This document shows, piece by piece, positions 55,001 to 64,000 of a stretch of 64,000 bases of DNA. Origin of the DNA: JAAFHB01 sp037128295 (GTDB lineage Bacteria; Bacteroidota; Bacteroidia; Bacteroidales; Prolixibacteraceae); assembly GCA_037128295.1 (NCBI GenBank), contig JBAXWR010000001.1, forward strand, positions 1 to 64,000. The letters are read 5' to 3'. The position numbers were made by a program, and so were the translations under genes. The notes beneath the pieces were generated by a model that was not told the DNA's origin, did not search any database, and saw only the letters and a program-made list of their open reading frames with translations. The first letter of the stretch is position 1. Each line of letters begins with the position of its first letter.

Positions 55001-55948
55001 TTACAAGTATCTTCGCGCTAAAGTCGCGATCTTATTACCAATCCATAAAACAGACTTACTAATGAAAATAAATGTAGGATAAAGAAGTGTATGACTAACA
55101 TCTTTCTTTTCACCTTTTTCTATCTCTAACAAACCAAAAATAGTAGGGTTTTTTGCTAAGTAGGATTCAGATATTTTCCAATGTAATATTCTTTGCTCAA
55201 TACTTTCCAAGGTAAAACCAGTATGATCCAACTTAGGTTTCTCTGTAAAGCCAGAAGCAGCAAACAAGTCATGGTATAGATGATACTTACTATTGATAAA
55301 GGCCGGCTTCATATTTTTGATGCTTTCTGCAATTGCATAGAGTGCTACATTAAAGTCTTGATCATACTCTGCTTCTTTCTTCCAAATTTCAACAAAAAGT
55401 TGTATGAGATAAAGATGTTTAATTCCCTGAACATAGCATTTTCTAAAAATATCAAAATTGTACTGTTCATCGTCATGAATACCGACGACATACGGTATTT
55501 TAACAAAGGGGAAACCATTTTCTTCCATTAAACCTAAGGTGTATCTCTCAGGTCTGATATTAGTCCCTTCATCAGGAATGTGTTTGAGAACTTCGGGAAG
55601 TAATAATGTTCTGTAAAGATGGTTTCCGGCCTGTCGTGGCCCCCCAAAGAATTTATCCATTACATGTCCCTGTATTTCACAAACATTTTCAGCCTGTAAT
55701 TCAGCAACTTTTATCATATAATCAATAGCTCCTGGTCTTACCAAAACATCGGCATCAATGCATAAGGTCCATTTCCTACCCATTTCAATTCCAATTTCAA
55801 ATGACCGGCGCATACTTGCTGAAAAGGGATATTCCTGGACAACAAAAACAAGATCCTCCGGTATGCCTTGATCTAGTATTAGTTTTCTACACAATGTAAG
55901 CGTTCTCTCGCCTGCTGTACGAATTACGACAATTGATTCAAAACTCAT
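55001..55948 (-). CDS. GT-A-type glycosyltransferase (GT2-like)
   Basis: A 315-aa protein with a shortened GT-A fold. V-V-I-R-T-A-G-E-R near residue 6, then C-I-D-A-D-V-L-V-R-P-G near 63 with D-A-D as metal site. The C-terminal half is helical and ends with a hydrophobic, positively charged tail. It lies between GT4 and the sulfotransferases and likely works on the same glycan. Sub-family uncertain. Confidence 0.7.
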   Translation of the reverse strand: MSFESIVVIRTAGERTLTLCRKLILDQGIPEDLVFVVQEYPFSASMRRSFEIGIEMGRKWTLCIDADVLVRPGAIDYMIKVAELQAENVCEIQGHVMDKFFGGPRQAGNHLYRTLLLPEVLKHIPDEGTNIRPERYTLGLMEENGFPFVKIPYVVGIHDDEQYNFDIFRKCYVQGIKHLYLIQLFVEIWKKEAEYDQDFNVALYAIAESIKNMKPAFINSKYHLYHDLFAASGFTEKPKLDHTGFTLESIEQRILHWKISESYLAKNPTIFGLLEIEKGEKKDVSHTLLYPTFIFISKSVLWIGNKIATLARRYL

Positions 55949-56074
55949 GAAAAGACTAAATTTTTTAATATATTACCATCCATAAGTGGTCCATAAAACT
56001 GGAGTCTGACAAATTGCCGTTCGTTGACAATAAGAAGAATTGACTTGGCAAATCGAAAGAATCAGGATTCAGAC

Positions 56075-56872
56075 TTAAACGTATCCTTTTAATTTCATGG
56101 CAGGAGACATTATTTCCAATAACTTCCGTTTGTCATCCTTACAATTATAATTACCTACCTTGTCGTTTGTACTTTTAATTGAAGATATATCGAATCTGAA
56201 TTTATGACTGGATATGCCAAGAAAGTCGGACAAAGATTTGAATGTTTCATTAGGTTCTGCACATAATCCTTCATAGCTCAGTTCAAAAAAATTCTTGTCG
56301 GTCAATTTGAGCATACTTTTTTGATGATCAATCTCAATTATAGTACTATTCCAACATTTTGCACAAAACTTTAAATATTCTTCTTTATCTTTAAAATAAG
56401 AATCATATTTTGTCCATTCTTTGATTAGGAACGATTCGATTACAGAAGGGCCGGAACGGTAAATATGGATAAATTTTGCTTTTGGAAAGATTGAATAAAT
56501 TTCTGGCAATAAAAAGGAAATCATGGCACTTTTAATAACAAGGATTCTTTTACCACAGCTTTTTTTGTGAAAAAAATCTGAAAACACTTTACTGATTTGA
56601 TTATGGTAATTAGTTGGCCAATTCTTTACTGAAAGACGTGAAAACCCCCCTGGGTCTTCAACATATGAAGGCGTTCCAATCGACTTTTGTGAAAATGGAT
56701 ATGAGTTCGGATGCCATAATTTGTTGGCTTCATCCGGATATGCAATTAATTGACAATGAGAATCTAAAATTCGTTTTAAAAGACTGGAGCCACAGCGACC
56801 GCTTCCAATAATAATAATTGGATCTGTTATACGGGCTTGAAAAAATGATCCCAGATAAGACAATATATGCAT
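56075..56872 (-). CDS. Sulfotransferase, polysaccharide island, no. 1
   Basis: A 265-aa sulfotransferase. I-I-I-G-S-G-R-C-G-S-S-L-L near residues 20-32 is the 5'-PAPS loop, and F-I-H-I-Y-R-S-G-P-S-V-I-E-S near 133-146 the 3'-phosphate site. It probably sulfates a sugar of the surface glycan. Low similarity to the lasso sulfotransferases, so it is not part of the duplication. About 125 bp separates it from the neighbouring GT. Confidence 0.83.
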   Translation of the reverse strand: MHILSYLGSFFQARITDPIIIIGSGRCGSSLLKRILDSHCQLIAYPDEANKLWHPNSYPFSQKSIGTPSYVEDPGGFSRLSVKNWPTNYHNQISKVFSDFFHKKSCGKRILVIKSAMISFLLPEIYSIFPKAKFIHIYRSGPSVIESFLIKEWTKYDSYFKDKEEYLKFCAKCWNSTIIEIDHQKSMLKLTDKNFFELSYEGLCAEPNETFKSLSDFLGISSHKFRFDISSIKSTNDKVGNYNCKDDKRKLLEIMSPAMKLKGYV

Positions 56873-56949
56873 TATTAACTTTATGATGAATTAAACACTA
56901 ACTTAAGACACCCTGTAATTAATACAAGTTGGTTAATACCCTATAATCA

Positions 56950-57708
56950 TTATAGTTGTATATTATACTGATTAGCTAACCGTTCAATTTTTGGTGAATA
57001 AATGCTCTCCAAAATTGCCCTGTATTTTTGAGGAATGATAATTTCAGGGTTTCTGTGAATAATTGTATTATATGGTAATGTATCCCAATAGATGTCGGAT
57101 GAAACACCAAGATGACTGAATATTTCCAAAAGTAACTGTTTAGGGGAATCAACGATATCGGTAAAAAGACCCAAATACAATTGTTCGCTGGAAAATACAC
57201 TCAACCAATTTTCAAGTACGGTTGAATAGTCCCCTCTTTTAATGGCATAATCAGATTTAAAATGGCTAAGAAAGGCTTCTTCTGGCACTTCTTCAAAAGT
57301 TTTATTTGGCCTGGCAACCAAATCCATTATTGCGTGTGACCAGGCTCTTTCAATTGGATTACGGATCAAAAGAATGAGTTTAACTTTTGGCATTAGTTTT
57401 TTAATTAGCCGTATTTTCTCAACCGTGAGAATACTGTATGCAGGGGTTATTTCACCTTTTACTTTACCTTTCCCATTTTTAAAATTTCTAGAATAAGATA
57501 ATAAACTGTCGTTTAATTTTTTATCAAAATAATGTAATTCTTTTTGATCTGAAAGGTAGATATCGGGATGTTGTTTAAGGTTTTCATATGACCATGATGT
57601 TCCCGCTTTTAGCGCTCCGATCCCTAAGAAATCTGGCATAGATGAACGCAGGAATCTTGCAGAAACAATCTTCCCCAAAGCTTCAAATTGTGTGATTGGG
57701 TTTCCCAT
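56950..57708 (-). CDS. Sulfotransferase, polysaccharide island, no. 2
   Basis: A 252-aa sulfotransferase of the heparan N-deacetylase/sulfotransferase-like group. F-L-G-I-G-A-L-K-A-G-T-S-W-S near 24-37 is the PAPS loop, K-E-L-H-Y-F-D near 56 the acceptor block, and L-I-R-N-P-I-E-R-A-W-S near 113-123 the 3'-phosphate site. It starts 2 bp after the end of the broken sulfotransferase, so the three belonged to one unit. Confidence 0.87.
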   Translation of the reverse strand: MGNPITQFEALGKIVSARFLRSSMPDFLGIGALKAGTSWSYENLKQHPDIYLSDQKELHYFDKKLNDSLLSYSRNFKNGKGKVKGEITPAYSILTVEKIRLIKKLMPKVKLILLIRNPIERAWSHAIMDLVARPNKTFEEVPEEAFLSHFKSDYAIKRGDYSTVLENWLSVFSSEQLYLGLFTDIVDSPKQLLLEIFSHLGVSSDIYWDTLPYNTIIHRNPEIIIPQKYRAILESIYSPKIERLANQYNIQL

Positions 57709-57710
57709 AA

Positions 57711-58480
57711 TTATAATGAATTGATATTTTTGATTTTATTATAAATATCAATACCTTCTTCGGCAAATCGATTGTATTTTTGACGATCTTCATCTGTTAA
57801 AAAGGATGCCTGTAAATTTGAAATGTCTGTGAAGAGTATTTCACTTATATTTGTCCGGTCGAACCAATATTTTTTTTTGATCTCATATCCAACTTTGTGG
57901 ATTCCGTCATTGATGAGTGTTTTCTTGATCTTCAGCCTCAGACTATTGATATGATAAGGCTCTTCATGACAAAACTCGAACAATTTTTCGGCGTATTCAA
58001 AAGGTGATGCAATCAGCTGGTCGAAGTTGATAATAAAGTAATTACAGAATTATTTTTGATCCTCAACAATTTTTTTCATAAATGAAGTATATAACCTGCC
58101 AGTAATTTCCGGTGAAATACCCCTTCTTTTCCAGCCCTAACACAATGCCAAACTATTTCTTATCAAAATGATATGAAATGTTTCCGAAAAAACCTTGTCA
58201 AGAAAATCAGAATATTTAAATTTGTTAACGGTGTGGGTAAAATTATCCTGTTTAAGCGTATAAAAAGATTATCCACATGACCTTTTAAATTGCAAAATAG
58301 AGCAAGTCGGTGGTTTTTAATAAAATACTTGAACATTGGATTTAAATTCGATCTATTTCCTAAAATTTCATTCGTCTCGAAGATAGGGGAACAGATGTTG
58401 ACGTGGGATTGCATAACGTTCCATAATATATTCGTTCCCCCATGTGCAAACCCATTGATTCTTATAGCTTTTGTATTCAA
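57711..58480 (-). pseudogene. Sulfotransferase pseudogene, polysaccharide island, no. 3
   Basis: The N-terminal frame, from a TTG start, has G-F-A-H-G-G-T-N-I-L, a PAPS-loop variant. A 1-nt loss in a T-run near 58264 shifts the frame; then a TAG (58137-58139, context A-L-C-stop-G-W-K) and a TAA (58050-58052, context D-Q-K-stop-F-C) interrupt the C-terminal frame, which continues to 57711. Both stops look like Gln codons changed by C-to-T. I-L-I-R-N-S, a 3'-phosphate site, is still readable in the shifted frame. Confidence 0.8.
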
Positions 58481-58503
58481 TTAGTTTGCTGATTTTATAA
58501 ATA

Positions 58504-59430
58504 CTAAATGGAATAAACAAAGAGCGAAGTAGATGTATGGATCATCTGTTTTTCAACAACCATTTTTTTCAATCGGGTCTTAAGACGATTTAAATAAGTA
58601 GGTTTAACCTTAGATACAGTTAAATCTGGAATAACCTTAAAACCAGCTTTTTCGATGAGACGATTAAAATTATCGGGTGTAAAATAATTTAAATGACCCA
58701 GGGGATCAATATTCTTTGAAAATGGTTCTCCTTTCTGGATTGCAAGTATTTCGTGTTTCATGCTATTGTCATTGAAATCAGGAACACTAATAAAACCAAC
58801 CGCCCCCTTTTTAACCAAGCTTTTCAGTTCAACCAATGCCTCATAAGGTTTGTCAAGGTGCTCCAAAACATGATTACAAATAAAAACATCGAAGGGAGCT
58901 TGGTTTTTTATAAATTCCAGGTTGCCTGATTGTACCCCTATTGATTTGGCATAAGCAATTTTTCTCACATCAAATTCTAAACCAAACACTTCAACACCGG
59001 GACTTTTAGCGATAGCCAGGAAATCTCCCCAACCTGATCCAAAATCCAAAACTTTGATTTGATCCTGCAATTGACTCATTGATGAATGAAGCCTATTCCA
59101 AATGGAAATGAACCAATTCCTTTTGGGGTATGTAAATATTTTTTCCAAGCTTTTATCCTTGTCAATTGCAACAGTATAATAATCAAACTGAAGTGCCTCT
59201 GATAATGTATATTGCGAATAGGTAAACTGGCATGAACTGCATTGTACGATGGGAAGTTCGATATCGCTTTCTATAGTGGCTTCGCTGAACCATTCCTTGC
59301 GATAGGTTGGGTTTAGCGGGAAAAGCATTTCATACTTGATTCCGAGAATGAATAAACAGGAATCCGAACCACAAACAGGGCATGTCCTTTTCACTAACTT
59401 ATTTGCAAATTTACTATTCATATAAAACAC
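58504..59430 (-). CDS. SAM-dependent methyltransferase with N-terminal zinc-ribbon-like site
   Basis: A 308-aa protein. The N terminus has C-P-V-C-G and then C-S-S-C, a four-Cys metal site usual in sugar C-methyltransferase-like proteins of polysaccharide loci. Motif I is V-L-D-F-G-S-G-W-G near 129-137, with N-H-V-L-E-H-L later. It probably modifies a nucleotide sugar or glycan. The start could be Met4 instead. Confidence 0.82.
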   Translation of the reverse strand: MFYMNSKFANKLVKRTCPVCGSDSCLFILGIKYEMLFPLNPTYRKEWFSEATIESDIELPIVQCSSCQFTYSQYTLSEALQFDYYTVAIDKDKSLEKIFTYPKRNWFISIWNRLHSSMSQLQDQIKVLDFGSGWGDFLAIAKSPGVEVFGLEFDVRKIAYAKSIGVQSGNLEFIKNQAPFDVFICNHVLEHLDKPYEALVELKSLVKKGAVGFISVPDFNDNSMKHEILAIQKGEPFSKNIDPLGHLNYFTPDNFNRLIEKAGFKVIPDLTVSKVKPTYLNRLKTRLKKMVVEKQMIHTSTSLFVYSI

Positions 59431-59441
59431 CTGGTTGTTAT

Positions 59442-60935
59442 TTAATATTGTTTAAGAATATGCAATTTCAATAATGCAAGCATAAAATCGGGGCCACCAG
59501 TGATAGATTCATACTGAGTGTTCCTGTTCGTTGCTTTAGGAAGTGGATTGCAATTATCCAAAAACAGGTCAATTCCCATGTTTCCAAAAAACCGGGCCCT
59601 CTCAATATACCTGGCATCATGTGTTAATTCATAAGAATTGATCAACAGATTTATAACATCTGAAAAGGTTCCTGGTTTAAGAGCCTTATCCAAAGAAGGG
59701 GTCGAATATAAATATTGGTCTGCAGCAGCGATAATCAGGATTCTATATTTTCCAGCATATTCTGGTTTGATGAATTCAAGCTGTTTATACCGCTCGAAAC
59801 ATTTGTTGGCCAAAAACGCATGACTAACATATCCATAACCGCTGTCCCAATCACTTGTATAGGGCCTGTTCATTGCACGGGTAATAGGTAAACAGGTTTT
59901 GGCATCTAATGTGAGGGCAAATCCACCACCACCCTGAATCCGATGAGGTGAATTTATTAAATTCACATCTTGAATAAAAGAGAACAACATTAATTTTTCA
60001 GCAAGACTGCTTGGGTAAAGCTGGTTGGCAGCCTCTGTAAAATTAATAGCCAATTCAAGATTGCTGTCGTTCCAAACATAATCTGCATCCCTGAAAGCCG
60101 GGAGATAGCCGGTAAGATTTCGTTTCTGATTATCATTCATTCGATTGAATATGACTTCAATAGCCTGGATCATTTCATTTCTTCTTTCGTTATGCTTATT
60201 TTGAGTCCTCATAAAGGCATCAGCCCATAATGAGATCATTTGACCTGCGTACCGTGGAAAATCTGCGCCTGCCTCTGGTCCATGCTTTGACCAAAGCGCA
60301 TGTCGGCTGAAATCACCTGTCTTTTTATCTGAAATCTGATGATCCCATTCCCCAATTGCAAATTTCCATCCGGCTTCGGGAACCAATTCATAAACTTTAT
60401 CCCAAAGAGGCCATTTATAGGCTTCGTGATATTCATATTTTTGATAACCGATCGTATCGGTTTCAAAGTCCCAATAAATATGCTCGCCCCAGGTCATTAA
60501 CCCGGTAACCGGGTTTTGACAATAAGTGAAAAAGAATTTCATGGCACTATCTGCCTCCTGTGCATAGGCCTTTTGATTTTTTATTTCAGACAGATGATAT
60601 AGAATTTCATATAATGCTATATCAGTCATAGGATTAGCCCCACCAATGGAACGGTCTTTCGTCCTAACTCCAGGAATGCTGTCGAAATTATCCTTGTTTC
60701 CAATCGTCATTGATTTCCGATCTAAAGAAGAAGCAAATAGAGAAGAATGTTCTTTACCATAATGATCCCTTCCATATTTAATCATTGTGTCGGCATAATC
60801 CGAAACAACACGTAGAAAGTCGTATTTGTCAATTTTATTGGAATTGCCCTGATTACACTCAAGGCACAACATGGATAAAATCAATATGCAAATAATCCTA
60901 CCACGAATAGCGTTGGTTTTATCTTTTATAAACAT
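59442..60935 (-). CDS. Lipoprotein, probable (alpha/alpha) barrel enzyme, function unknown
   Basis: A 497-aa protein whose signal segment ends L-C-L-E-C-N, a plausible lipobox. The mature part is helical with conserved-looking Trp/Tyr clusters (T-W-G-E-H-I-Y-W-D-F, A-Y-K-W-P-L-W-D) and repeated helical pairs, as in (alpha/alpha)6 lyases and hydrolases. I do not recognise a named family. A role in trimming the surface polysaccharide is inference from context only. Confidence 0.6.
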   Translation of the reverse strand: MFIKDKTNAIRGRIICILILSMLCLECNQGNSNKIDKYDFLRVVSDYADTMIKYGRDHYGKEHSSLFASSLDRKSMTIGNKDNFDSIPGVRTKDRSIGGANPMTDIALYEILYHLSEIKNQKAYAQEADSAMKFFFTYCQNPVTGLMTWGEHIYWDFETDTIGYQKYEYHEAYKWPLWDKVYELVPEAGWKFAIGEWDHQISDKKTGDFSRHALWSKHGPEAGADFPRYAGQMISLWADAFMRTQNKHNERRNEMIQAIEVIFNRMNDNQKRNLTGYLPAFRDADYVWNDSNLELAINFTEAANQLYPSSLAEKLMLFSFIQDVNLINSPHRIQGGGGFALTLDAKTCLPITRAMNRPYTSDWDSGYGYVSHAFLANKCFERYKQLEFIKPEYAGKYRILIIAAADQYLYSTPSLDKALKPGTFSDVINLLINSYELTHDARYIERARFFGNMGIDLFLDNCNPLPKATNRNTQYESITGGPDFMLALLKLHILKQY

Positions 60936-60967
60936 CTTTTTTAACTATAATTCTATGAAATGGAGTT

Positions 60968-62233
60968 TTATCCAATGGAATTTTGCCATTTATTATTATA
61001 AATAATCGGTGCCGCTCCATGGTATAAGTTTCTTTTGACCGTAAAATAAAACAAATTCCTTATTCCCAGGATTACTTCACCCCGGTCGGTAACACTTTTG
61101 TTATATATTTGAAAACAAATGGAATAATGCCCTGAATTCAGCATTAGATCATCAAAATGTAAGCGTATTGTTTGTCGTTGATGGAGATTATAAAAAGGTG
61201 TTTCGGGAAACATTGTTTGGGAGACAATTTTCTGATCAATATCGACAAAGAAGAAAATGACATTAAATTCATCTAAGGCATTATTGATTTCCAATGTTAG
61301 CTGAATTTTGACCGAATTATTAATGTCCAAAAAATATTCAATGGGCTTGTCAGAGGATAGGTCTGCATTTTCAATATTTATCATGTTATCGGGATTACCG
61401 AATGATAAACTAATAAATTTGGCTTTATCGCTGCCCTCAATACTTAAAACTCCACCTTTGAACAAACCATAATAGCTATTGATAACTTCAGAAATCTGGG
61501 AAGATGATTGTAAGATAACTCCTTTATCCATCAGAATTCCGTTCGTACAAATCTTACCCACCTGTGGCATAGAGTGACTTACCAATATGACGGCGGCCTT
61601 ATCCAATATTTTGTATATTTCGTTGTAACACTTTATTCTAAAACCACTATCTCCTACAGCCAAAACTTCATCAATCAATAATACATCAGGATCCATGTTA
61701 ATTGCCACTGCAAAACCAAGTCGCACTTTCATGCCTGAACTATAATTCTGAACAGGCGTATCAAGAAATTCCCCAATTTCAGAAAAATCAACTATTGCAT
61801 CGAATTTACTACTGATCTCCTTTTTTGTGAGGCCCAGTACTGAGCCATTTATAAAGATGTTTTCGCGGCCGGTAAGTATTGGGTTAAACCCCGCTCCAAG
61901 TTCGATCAAGGCACCCACCCTACCATGCATTTCTATACGCCCCTTGTCGGGTTTTAACAGACCATTCAACATTTTAAGTAAGGTACTTTTTCCTGCTCCA
62001 TTACGGCCAATCAACCCATGACATTCCCCGCGCTTCACTTCAAAATTAATATCATTCACTGCCCAGAATTCTTTTTTACGAAGCTCGTTGCTATGCGTGC
62101 CTTGATTACCGGTTAGCTCCATTAACATATCCCCTATACCATACCAAAGGCTGGTTTTGAGGTCGAAGCAGAATTTTTTCGACAAGTTCTCAACTTTGAT
62201 TAAAACATCGGACATTTGATTTGTTTGTGTCAA
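60968..62233 (-). CDS. Wzt-type ABC transporter ATPase, copy 2
   Basis: A 421-aa paralogue of the gene at 51459: L-I-G-R-N-G-A-G-K-S-T, Y-S-S-G-M-K-V-R-L-G and L-L-I-D-E-V-L-A-V-G-D are kept. The first 230 residues are very similar, while the C-terminal glycan-binding domain (about 265-421) is clearly different, suggesting recognition of another chain end. No permease is in view. It begins 14 bp after the MTase-GT2 gene. Confidence 0.9.
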   Translation of the reverse strand: MTQTNQMSDVLIKVENLSKKFCFDLKTSLWYGIGDMLMELTGNQGTHSNELRKKEFWAVNDINFEVKRGECHGLIGRNGAGKSTLLKMLNGLLKPDKGRIEMHGRVGALIELGAGFNPILTGRENIFINGSVLGLTKKEISSKFDAIVDFSEIGEFLDTPVQNYSSGMKVRLGFAVAINMDPDVLLIDEVLAVGDSGFRIKCYNEIYKILDKAAVILVSHSMPQVGKICTNGILMDKGVILQSSSQISEVINSYYGLFKGGVLSIEGSDKAKFISLSFGNPDNMINIENADLSSDKPIEYFLDINNSVKIQLTLEINNALDEFNVIFFFVDIDQKIVSQTMFPETPFYNLHQRQTIRLHFDDLMLNSGHYSICFQIYNKSVTDRGEVILGIRNLFYFTVKRNLYHGAAPIIYNNKWQNSIG

Positions 62234-62247
62234 TTATTCAACTAATT

Positions 62248-63666
62248 TTAGATAAACTTGCATTTACGACTTGCAAAGGCACACATACGTAACAAAATAA
62301 GACCATGTTTGAAGCGGGAAATGTTGGTGTTTCCATAGGTGCGTCCTTTGTATCTGATCGGAATTTCAACGGTTTTTAGGTTAAGTTTGTGTGCTCCAAA
62401 TATCAGGTCGAAATCGCCAAAGGGATCGAAATCCCCAAAATAGGTTCTGTTCCTGGTCAACTTGATATAATCTTTTCGGAATAGAGCTTTGGTACCACAA
62501 AGTGTATCTTTAAACCGCTGATCCAATAGCCATGAAAACATTTTGCTAAAAAAATGATTGCCCAGATAATTTAAGGATCTCATGGCCTCTTTACCAACCG
62601 GATAGACCAACCTTGTTCCATTGATAAAATCACCTTTGCCGCTTGCTATTGCCTCATAGAATTTATATAGGTCCTCTGGAGGGACAGTAAGGTCGGCATC
62701 AAGGATCATCAGGATATCGCAAGTTGCCATTTTAAACCCTTCGCGTACAGCATCGGCTTTCCCCTTTCCCTTTTGCTGACCGATTTTAATATCATGGGAT
62801 TTGGCATATTTCATTTTCATTTCACATATTTTATCCCATGTATCATCATTGCTGTTCCCCTCAATAAAGATGATCTCAGTATGTTTGCCAAAATCGGGCA
62901 TACGGAGTATGGCATTTTCGATATTTCCGCTTTCGTTTCGGGCAGGGATTACTATGGAAATTGAATATTTTGCTTTGTATTGCTCAGGATCCGTTTCGTG
63001 GAAGGGCTTGGCAAAACTATAGATGTTCAACCCAAAGAATTTAACAAGTGGTAGCTTTGCAAGGTATTTATTTAATATTGAGGATAATAAAGGGATGTAA
63101 AAAGGGAATATCAAACGCTTTGAATTGCGGTAAGTGTCAAAACCCGAAATAAACAATAGGTTATTGATATCCTAAATCCCAACCCAGTTTTGCAAAGGGG
63201 TACGGACTTTCAGGCCGATAGTTTCTGCAAACCTGATCAGTGGCTCCCAAATAGCATTATAATATTGCACAATGATTTTTGTATTTGGATGGCAACATTT
63301 TCTGACCTGTTGAAAAACATGCTGTATATCCTCTACAAAACCGATCAGATTGCTTAAAATGATCAAATCAAATGTATCTGTTAGCCTGATATCATTGGCA
63401 TCCATATGGATAAAACTGATGCCTGATTCACAGTATTTTGCATTGGCATACTTAATGTTAGAATCGCTTAAATCTATCCCTACTTTCCTTGAAGCTGGTA
63501 GGTTTGCCAATAAATCGCCACAACCGCAACCGATTTCCAAAACACTGGAATCTTGGTGTGCAAAGTAGCCGATATATTGTGTTATTTCGTTCCAGTAATA
63601 GGCATTTAGACCACGTTTTTTCGGCAATGCCCCATTGCTATTGAAATATTTTTTCTGATTGTCCAT
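62248..63666 (-). pseudogene. Bifunctional methyltransferase-GT2 gene split by one TAG
   Basis: A single 472-codon frame with a TAG at codon 165 (63172-63174). The first part (164 aa) is a SAM methyltransferase with V-L-E-I-G-C-G-C-G-D-L-L. The part after the stop reads D-I-N-N-L-L-F-I-S-G-F and then a GT2 domain with V-I-P-A-R-N-E-S-G-N and D-A-D, ending at 62248. Methyltransferase-GT2 fusions of this type exist in other Bacteroidota. A restart at TTG 63156 could give a 302-aa GT2 alone, so partial function is possible. Confidence 0.75.
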
Positions 63667-63736
63667 TGGTTGATAAAATAAATAGATTTTTGTAGTAATG
63701 AAAAAGAAATGTTATTGCAACTATCAATTTTTATCT

Positions 63737-64000
63737 ATGATAAAACCAATCCGGTTTTCGACCAAAAGTAAAATCCTTATTGCGGGAATTTTATACAGGA
63801 TCATTACCAAATTTGTTGGTAATGAAAAAAAACAGTACAACGCCAAAAGATTAAGTACGAGGTGGATGTATCGGAGGGGATTGAACTTTCATTGTACTTA
63901 TTTGGAAGCTTCCAAGGATACATCATAAAAACAAATATTTGCAACTTAAGTTAGATAGTATCATTATTGATGTTGGTGCTAATGTTGGTCTGATGTTACT
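63737..64000 (+). pseudogene. FkbM-family methyltransferase, frameshifted and cut by window end
   Basis: The frame starts M-I-K-P-I-R-F-S, then switches near 63845 to I-K-Y-E-V-D-V-S-E-G-I-E-L-S-L-Y and near 63925 to I-I-I-D-V-G-A-N-V-G, the FkbM SAM loop. Two frame changes are needed to read one protein. Only the start is inside the window. It is on the opposite strand from the rest of the island. Confidence 0.65.

Noticed and set aside
48628..63666. Stop-codon reassignment (TAA/TAG read as Gln)
   Set aside because: Intact genes in the same window end at TAA, TAG and TGA in normal places, and a TGA and frameshifts are also present in the broken genes. Pseudogenes explain the data better.

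Overview
The window comes from a member of the Bacteroidota. Evidence is a SusC/SusD pair, a Bacteroidota-type -7 promoter box (TAnnTTTG) in front of several genes, AT-rich coding sequence and weak Shine-Dalgarno signals. A Marinilabiliales/Prolixibacteraceae-like host is plausible but is inference only. No tRNA, rRNA or CRISPR array was seen.

Layout. (1) 1-2.8 kb: two hypothetical genes and a MutS-like ATPase. (2) 2.9-30.9 kb: a glycan-utilisation region, mostly on the minus strand: PIG-L deacetylase, GntP permease, sialate O-acetylesterase, nitrilase, GH106-like hydrolase, URO-D-like protein, an 845-aa secreted protein of unknown function, SusD, SusC, a fucose/arabinose-isomerase-like protein and an MFS carrier, with a divergent GntR regulator. 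A GH140-like hydrolase and a HAD phosphatase follow. Two apparently unrelated islands interrupt it: a three-gene DUF1653/nuclease-like/PRTase-like operon (5.36-7.12 kb) and a lone N6-type DNA methyltransferase (9.8-11.6 kb). Housekeeping polyprenyl synthetase and ArsR genes also lie here. (3) 31.1-47.1 kb: a tandemly repeated, partly decayed lasso-peptide biosynthetic locus on the plus strand. (4) 47.2-64 kb: a minus-strand surface-polysaccharide island with glycosyltransferases, methyltransferases, sulfotransferases and two Wzt-type ABC ATPases, but no permease in view. It is littered with genes broken by single nonsense or frameshift changes.

The lasso locus is the main find. Three precursor genes (A1, A2, and a broken A3) share a leader with W-x-K-P and L-D-I-x-[L/M]-T. 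Predicted cores begin with Lys and have an acidic residue at position 8 in A1 and A2. The ancestral operon appears to have been A - HPr-kinase-like - sulfotransferase - B1 (PqqD-like) - B2 (transglutaminase-like protease) - C (Asn-synthetase-like cyclase) - D (ABC exporter) - nucleotidyltransferase - APS kinase, plus a YkgJ-type Cys-rich protein. One copy has lost the exporter and nucleotidyltransferase. The other has lost its precursor, cyclase and APS kinase. A middle piece carries a precursor with a frameshifted cyclase. Together they still hold one intact copy of every function. The kinase and sulfotransferase overlap by an ATGA in both copies, and an APS kinase is present to supply PAPS. 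This predicts a lasso peptide that is sulfated, and perhaps also phosphorylated, in a Bacteroidota host. All functional statements are inferred from sequence.
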